DNA of 64,000 bases from Psychrobacillus sp032154225. Its GTDB lineage: Bacteria > Bacillota > Bacilli > Bacillales_A > Planococcaceae. The position numbers and the translations under genes were made by a program. Positions 60,436 through 64,000 of the stretch are shown here, in pieces. The stretch covers positions 62,001 to 126,000 of the forward strand of contig NZ_JALDYF010000003.1 in assembly GCF_032154225.1 (NCBI RefSeq), read 5' to 3'. Position 1 is the stretch's first letter, and each line of letters opens with the position of its first letter. The notes beneath the pieces were generated by a model. That model saw only the letters and a program-made list of their open reading frames with translations, did not search any database and was not told where the DNA came from.

Positions 60436-60936
60436 TTATTCAGGTGCTTGTCCTGAGAATGCTAGCCATTCTTCTTTTGATGGTCCATACATCCCTGGAA
60501 CAACGAGACCCGCTTGACGCATAAGTACTGTCATTTGTCCGCGATGATGCGTTTGATGGGAGATTAATATTTGCAATATCGTTGCAATCGTCCATTGCTC
60601 TCCGTACATATCTGTTTTCTCGAATAGACTTTCATCTGTCCACTGTTCTTGAATCGCTTGCACCATAGCGTCACTTGATTTTTTATATGCCTCTGCAAAT
60701 TCTTTTGCGTGTGTTGGAATTGGTGCATCGTGAGGAGTAGCAGTAAATTGCAAGCCCGTTTGACTAACCATTTCATCCACAGTAATCACTATATGCCAAG
60801 CAAGTCGCCCTAATGTTCTGCCTTCATCATATACTTTTTGAGTTAGTGACTCATCTGTTAATGAGTTCAAAACTTTCAGCGTAGAGTTACTTTCATGTTT
60901 CCAATTTGTTAAAAAATCGTCTATTTTACGAATCAA
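60436..60936 (-). CDS. DinB-family protein
   Basis: A 166-residue four-helix-bundle protein of the DinB/YfiT fold. The three metal-binding histidines are in RLAWHIVITVDEM and ISHQTHHRGQM. Such proteins act as thiol-dependent transferases (for example with bacillithiol) or damage-inducible proteins of unknown role. The start is TTG, with GAGGG upstream. A second DinB protein lies at 63520-63978. Confidence 0.88.
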   Translation of the reverse strand: MIRKIDDFLTNWKHESNSTLKVLNSLTDESLTQKVYDEGRTLGRLAWHIVITVDEMVSQTGLQFTATPHDAPIPTHAKEFAEAYKKSSDAMVQAIQEQWTDESLFEKTDMYGEQWTIATILQILISHQTHHRGQMTVLMRQAGLVVPGMYGPSKEEWLAFSGQAPE

Positions 60937-61073
60937 TTAAATCCCTCCACATAATTTTTCATCTTTTTTATAGTTCTACATCTCATTGTTAGATTCCTTC
61001 TTTTGTTCTCAAAATAGATATTATTACCCGATTATGTTATAGTGAAGAATAGACAATAAGAGGACGTGAGTGA

Positions 61074-61448
61074 ATGATTAAAGTAGAATTACCAAAACCA
61101 AACGTAGTAATTACACAACGCGAGCAAGTACTTAAAGAAGGCGAAGTCGAAATTCCTTCAATCTATGGATTTATCGACTTCCACCAACTGCCCCGTGATG
61201 TAGGCGGAATTTTCATGTTTTACAACAAAGAAAATGAGCTTTTATTCGTTGGTAAAGCACGTAAGATTAGACAACGTATTAAAAAACATTTTGAAGACAA
61301 TTCTTCAGAAATGATTAACCACCGCAACGAAGTTTACAAAATTAGCGTGTGTATCGTTGCAGAAGCATTGGATAGAGATATTTACGAATCGTATGCGATT
61401 AATACACTTAGATCAAAATACAATATCGATAAAGCATTCTTTAGATGA
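61074..61448 (+). CDS. GIY-YIG nuclease-domain protein
   Basis: A 124-residue protein. A central UvrC-N/GIY-YIG-like module reads GGIFMFYNKENELLFVGKARKIRQRIKKHF, where the canonical Gly-Ile-Tyr is GIF and Tyr-Ile-Gly is FVG; the conserved Arg (RKIRQR) and a late Glu/Asn are present. Members are called nucleotide excision repair endonuclease-like. Because both signature tyrosines are Phe, catalysis is uncertain. Start after GAGGACGTGAGTGA. Confidence 0.82.
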   Translation: MIKVELPKPNVVITQREQVLKEGEVEIPSIYGFIDFHQLPRDVGGIFMFYNKENELLFVGKARKIRQRIKKHFEDNSSEMINHRNEVYKISVCIVAEALDRDIYESYAINTLRSKYNIDKAFFR

Positions 61449-61454
61449 TAAGAA

Positions 61455-61499
61455 ATAACCCCTAGACACATTCAAATATGTGACTAGGGGTATTTTTTT
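61455..61499. terminator. Bidirectional terminator
   Basis: ACCCCTAG-A-CACAT / ATGTG-A-CTAGGGGT with T run, between convergent genes. Confidence 0.9.
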
Positions 61500-62490
61500 A
61501 CTTCACCGTTTCAAAAATACTCGTACTATGCATTGGTTGCACGCGTGATTTCGGATCGATGAATGCCTTTATATGACTAATTGCATTTGGAACTTCCCCA
61601 AATCCAACGGCAATCAACTTCACTTTCCCACCATGTGTACAAACATCACCTGCTGCATAAATACCTTCTATATTCGTTTCCATCTTTTCATTGACTACGA
61701 TAGAATTTTTTTGCATTTCTAGTCCCCATTGTTTTAAAGGTCCTAAAGAAGCTATATTTCCATAGTTAACAATTACATGATCAACTGGAATTCTTTCTTC
61801 TTCCTTATCTTTCCCGACAATAACAACTTCACGAATAGTTTCTCCATCCCCAACTAATTCCTTAATGCCATAAGGTGTTTTTATATGCACTTTAGAATTT
61901 TGAAGCTGCTGAACAGTCATTTCATGCGCTGTAAACTGCTCTTTTCGGTGACAAATCGTCACTTTAGATGCAACATCCTCTAGCATTAATGACCAATCTA
62001 GCGCCGAATCTCCGCCACCTAGCACAAATACATTAGAGTCTTTGAAGTCTTGAATGTTTTTCACTTTATAATGGAGACTTTTCCCTTCATAAGCTGCTGC
62101 TCCTGGTACATTTAACTTTCTAGGTTGGAAAGCACCAACACCAGAAGTAAGCAAAATCGTTTTAGAATAATGAACCGTTTTATCTGTAGTTAGTACGAAA
62201 AAATCTCCACGCTTCTCTACTTCCATTGCGGTTTCTTCCAAACAAATTGTCGGATTGCTATATCTCGCTTGTTCTTCCAAGTTCGCTACTAAGTCTTTCG
62301 CTAGTATTTTTGGAATACCACCAATATCGTATATATATTTATCTGGATAAAGCTCCATTAACTGTCCACCAAGTTGTGGCAAGCTATCAATTATTTTCAC
62401 TTTTAAATCTCGTAACCCTGCATAAAAAGAAGCAAATAAACCTGTTGGGCCTCCGCCAATTATTATTACATCATATACTTCCTCTTCCAT
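61498..62490 (-). CDS. Ferredoxin/flavodoxin-NADP reductase, type 2 (YcgT/YumC family)
   Basis: A 330-residue thioredoxin-reductase-like flavoenzyme without the redox cysteine pair. FAD loop IIIGGGPTGLFASFYAGLR, NADPH loop VFVLGGGDSALDWSL, and the late GIYAAGDVCTHGGKVKLIAVGFGE. It supplies electrons to ferredoxin or flavodoxin, or to iron release from siderophores. A Fur-like box upstream matches B. subtilis ycgT, the iron-regulated paralogue, better than yumC. The ATG at 62490 follows GAGGTG; the GTG at 62502 overlaps it. Confidence 0.9.
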   Translation of the reverse strand: MEEEVYDVIIIGGGPTGLFASFYAGLRDLKVKIIDSLPQLGGQLMELYPDKYIYDIGGIPKILAKDLVANLEEQARYSNPTICLEETAMEVEKRGDFFVLTTDKTVHYSKTILLTSGVGAFQPRKLNVPGAAAYEGKSLHYKVKNIQDFKDSNVFVLGGGDSALDWSLMLEDVASKVTICHRKEQFTAHEMTVQQLQNSKVHIKTPYGIKELVGDGETIREVVIVGKDKEEERIPVDHVIVNYGNIASLGPLKQWGLEMQKNSIVVNEKMETNIEGIYAAGDVCTHGGKVKLIAVGFGEVPNAISHIKAFIDPKSRVQPMHSTSIFETVK

Positions 62491-62521
62491 ACTTGCTTTC
62501 ACCTCACTGCTTTTTCGAGAA

Positions 62522-62536
62522 TGAAAATGATTCTCA
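62522..62536. promoter_or_regulatory. Fur-like box before the ferredoxin reductase
   Basis: TGAAAATGATTCTCA, with GAGAA / TTCTC symmetry, two mismatches to the 7-1-7 Fur consensus, 31 bases before the start. Confidence 0.65.
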
Positions 62537-62565
62537 AGTATAGCGTATCATAAAATATGTGTATA

Positions 62566-62955
62566 TTACAGAAATCGATTTCTAATGTCGGGAGATGGGA
62601 TTGTACAACTATCTTTTTTCCCAAACCATCTATATCTATTCCTAGCAATCAGTTTGTACACGCTATCTCGAAGTGATTTCGGAAGAAACTTAAACAGATA
62701 AAATCCTTTCCACATTCCATTTAAATGTTTACATACTAGAAGTGCCGCGTCTGAGGAATCGTATACTATATCATTTTCCATTACTAAAAAACTATCCAAT
62801 TCCTCTGATATTCGATATTTCATTTTAAGCTCTAACCCGATTTCACTTTGCAAAGCTACAAATTGAAAGTACCCATTCGGATCTCGAGCAATTATAAATT
62901 GAACACTGGCGTCGCAAAAATTACATTCCCCATCAAAAAAAACAATAGCAGTCAT
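62566..62955 (-). CDS. yuxK: DCC-family thiol-disulfide oxidoreductase (YuxK-like)
   Basis: A 129-residue DUF393 protein that begins FFDGECNFCDASVQF with the D-x-x-C-x-x-C motif that names the family. The remainder (YDSSDAALLVCKHLNG, then KDSCTIPS) matches YuxK of B. subtilis. It is presumed to be a thioredoxin-like redox protein, and its partner is unknown. A strong GGAGG precedes the ATG. Confidence 0.9.
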   Translation of the reverse strand: MTAIVFFDGECNFCDASVQFIIARDPNGYFQFVALQSEIGLELKMKYRISEELDSFLVMENDIVYDSSDAALLVCKHLNGMWKGFYLFKFLPKSLRDSVYKLIARNRYRWFGKKDSCTIPSPDIRNRFL

Positions 62956-62995
62956 ACGATTACCTCCTTTCCTCTATCTTACTACAGTACTTACC

Positions 62996-63481
62996 TTATT
63001 GCTTATCCGATGGTGTATCAGAAGAGCCGACTTCTTCTAAATCATCAAAGCTGTTTTCATAATCCCGAATCCTAGAGTCTTCATTATCCACAGGTTGATC
63101 AGTCGTCGCATTCAAAAGAGATTCTTCTACAGGACGAATTGACTCGTCCACTGCTTGTGGTGCATGTTCCACACAAGTAGTAGCGGTCGGAACTGCCTCT
63201 AATCTTTCGTATGGAATTTCAGCAGAGCATTCACTGCATACGCCATATGTCCCTCCATCAATTGCTTTTAGAGCTATGTGTATATCCTCTAATTCTTCCT
63301 TGTAATGCTTTCGAAGTGCTAAACGAGTATGTTTATCGGTCAAGTCCGTCGCATTATCCGCAGGATGATTATCAATATTGGATAGCTCCGTAGTTTCAAA
63401 CTCCTCATCACTTTCCATACTTTTTTCAAGTTCACCTAACCGTTTATTTAATGTATTTTTTAATTGATCATATTTCGCCAT
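62996..63481 (-). CDS. yteA: YteA-family DksA/TraR zinc-finger protein
   Basis: A 161-residue protein with an N-terminal coiled coil (about 1-25) and helical hairpin (RLALRKHYKEELEDIHIALKAI), then a zinc finger of the DksA/TraR type (GVCSECSAEIPYERLEAVPTATTCVEH; third Cys and His instead of a fourth Cys), and an acidic tail (DSRIRDYENSFDDLEEVG) that is typical of YteA. The family is linked to sporulating Firmicutes. The DxxDxA-like acidic tip of DksA is not clear, so a role at RNA polymerase is unproven. Confidence 0.9.
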   Translation of the reverse strand: MAKYDQLKNTLNKRLGELEKSMESDEEFETTELSNIDNHPADNATDLTDKHTRLALRKHYKEELEDIHIALKAIDGGTYGVCSECSAEIPYERLEAVPTATTCVEHAPQAVDESIRPVEESLLNATTDQPVDNEDSRIRDYENSFDDLEEVGSSDTPSDKQ

Positions 63482-63519
63482 TTGAATTCCTCCTTCAATA
63501 ATAGAAGGATTCCCAGAAC

Positions 63520-63978
63520 TCAGCGAAATAAAACAACTTGTACATCTTTGCCTAAGAATAACAAATAATTATATAGCTGTGCACGATGATGAGTTAAATG
63601 ATTCAAAGTTTGTATAAACCATTCTGCACTACTATATTCACTTCCCCAATACGTAGAAAATTTATATGCCAATTCTGCGTCTGTTTGTTCTTCAAAATAG
63701 GAAATAAACTCTTGAATCCCAGCTGTAAATTGATCTTTTGCATACACAATACTAGTTGGCATATTGGTTTCATAATAGTGTGCCATTTGTTGTTGTGTGT
63801 TGCCTTTTTGAATAAGTAAATCAGCTTTAGGAATTTGTGCTAAATGCACACATACTTCCCAAACACTCATTTTATTCGCAATCGGACGTTTCTGTAGTAC
63901 CTCGTCTTCTACATGCTCCAACAATTGCACAATCGTGCCTGAAATGAATCCTAATTGACTAATCGCGTCATTAATCAT
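63520..63978 (-). CDS. DinB-family protein
   Basis: A 152-residue DinB-fold protein. Histidines in VWEVCVHLAQIPKAD and LNHLTHHRAQLYNYL supply the metal site. It is only distantly similar to the DinB protein at 60436. Substrate or thiol partner unknown. It starts at ATG after AGAGGA, just before the window edge. Confidence 0.88.
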   Translation of the reverse strand: MINDAISQLGFISGTIVQLLEHVEDEVLQKRPIANKMSVWEVCVHLAQIPKADLLIQKGNTQQQMAHYYETNMPTSIVYAKDQFTAGIQEFISYFEEQTDAELAYKFSTYWGSEYSSAEWFIQTLNHLTHHRAQLYNYLLFLGKDVQVVLFR

Positions 63979-64000
63979 TTATTATCCTCTTCTTTCTTTT

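Noticed and set aside
1..64000. CRISPR arrays, tRNA, rRNA, prophage or transposase genes
   Set aside because: No regularly spaced 24-40-base repeats with unique spacers, no cloverleaf-like sequence and no integrase or transposase motifs were seen.

Overview
The window is chromosomal DNA from a low-GC, endospore-forming Gram-positive. Close matches to Bacillus subtilis systems (NsrR/Hmp, YclNOPQ, YuaF/FloT, an RsiV-type anti-sigma factor, MhqD, YteA, T-box control), the use of meso-diaminopimelate dehydrogenase and the style of the intergenic repeats suggest Planococcaceae, perhaps Psychrobacillus. The genus is an inference. No rRNA, tRNA, CRISPR array, prophage or transposase gene was seen.

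Layout. 0-6 kb: secreted choice-of-anchor I protein, Na+/amino-acid symporter, DsbA-family thiol oxidoreductase, Mn-dependent pyrophosphatase. 5.4-7.2 kb: divergent nsrR/hmp nitric-oxide pair. 7.2-15.3 kb: a 3'-UTR repeat, a DUF7662-GNAT fusion, 3-methyladenine glycosylase, a CoA-transferase, an MFS carrier, thrCB, a ZIP transporter, then a 680-bp repeat-rich gap. 15.3-18.6 kb: cysteine-free uracil-DNA glycosylase homologue, PAP2 phosphatase, and an ECF sigma/DUF4179 pair with its own ECF-type promoter. 18.6-23.3 kb: yclNOPQ-type siderophore importer with Fur boxes, then a large structured repeat. 23.3-34 kb: lipoprotein, ABC exporter, hflX, a T-box-controlled NhaC-family carrier (probably tyrosine), a methyltransferase and a surface nucleotidase. 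34.2-36.25 kb: a mini-island bounded by an intact small gene and a decayed duplicate of that gene. 36.2-47 kb: MacB/FtsX-type ABC pair, second ECF sigma/RsiV pair, PCYCGC lipoprotein, fumC, a cupin-HD-GYP protein, yuaF-floT under a SigW-type promoter, a PhoU-like/Pit phosphate pair, and the second copy of the structured repeat. 47.4-54.8 kb: MMPL transporter, mhqD with an MhqR operator, and a seven-gene persulfide operon led by cstR with four matching operators. 54.8-64 kb: membrane proteins, an efflux pump, dipeptidase with a coupled 30-aa peptide, ddh, two DinB proteins, a GIY-YIG protein, a Fur-boxed ferredoxin reductase, yuxK and yteA.

The window is rich in stress physiology: nitric oxide, quinones, persulfide, iron limitation and cell-envelope damage each have a sensor or operator next to the effector genes. 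The items most worth a second look are the sulfide/persulfide operon with its repeated operator architecture, the duplication-bounded mini-island, and three families of intergenic repeats. One of those families sits between stop codon and terminator in both copies; another is a nested palindrome of about 150 bp inside a longer repeat.
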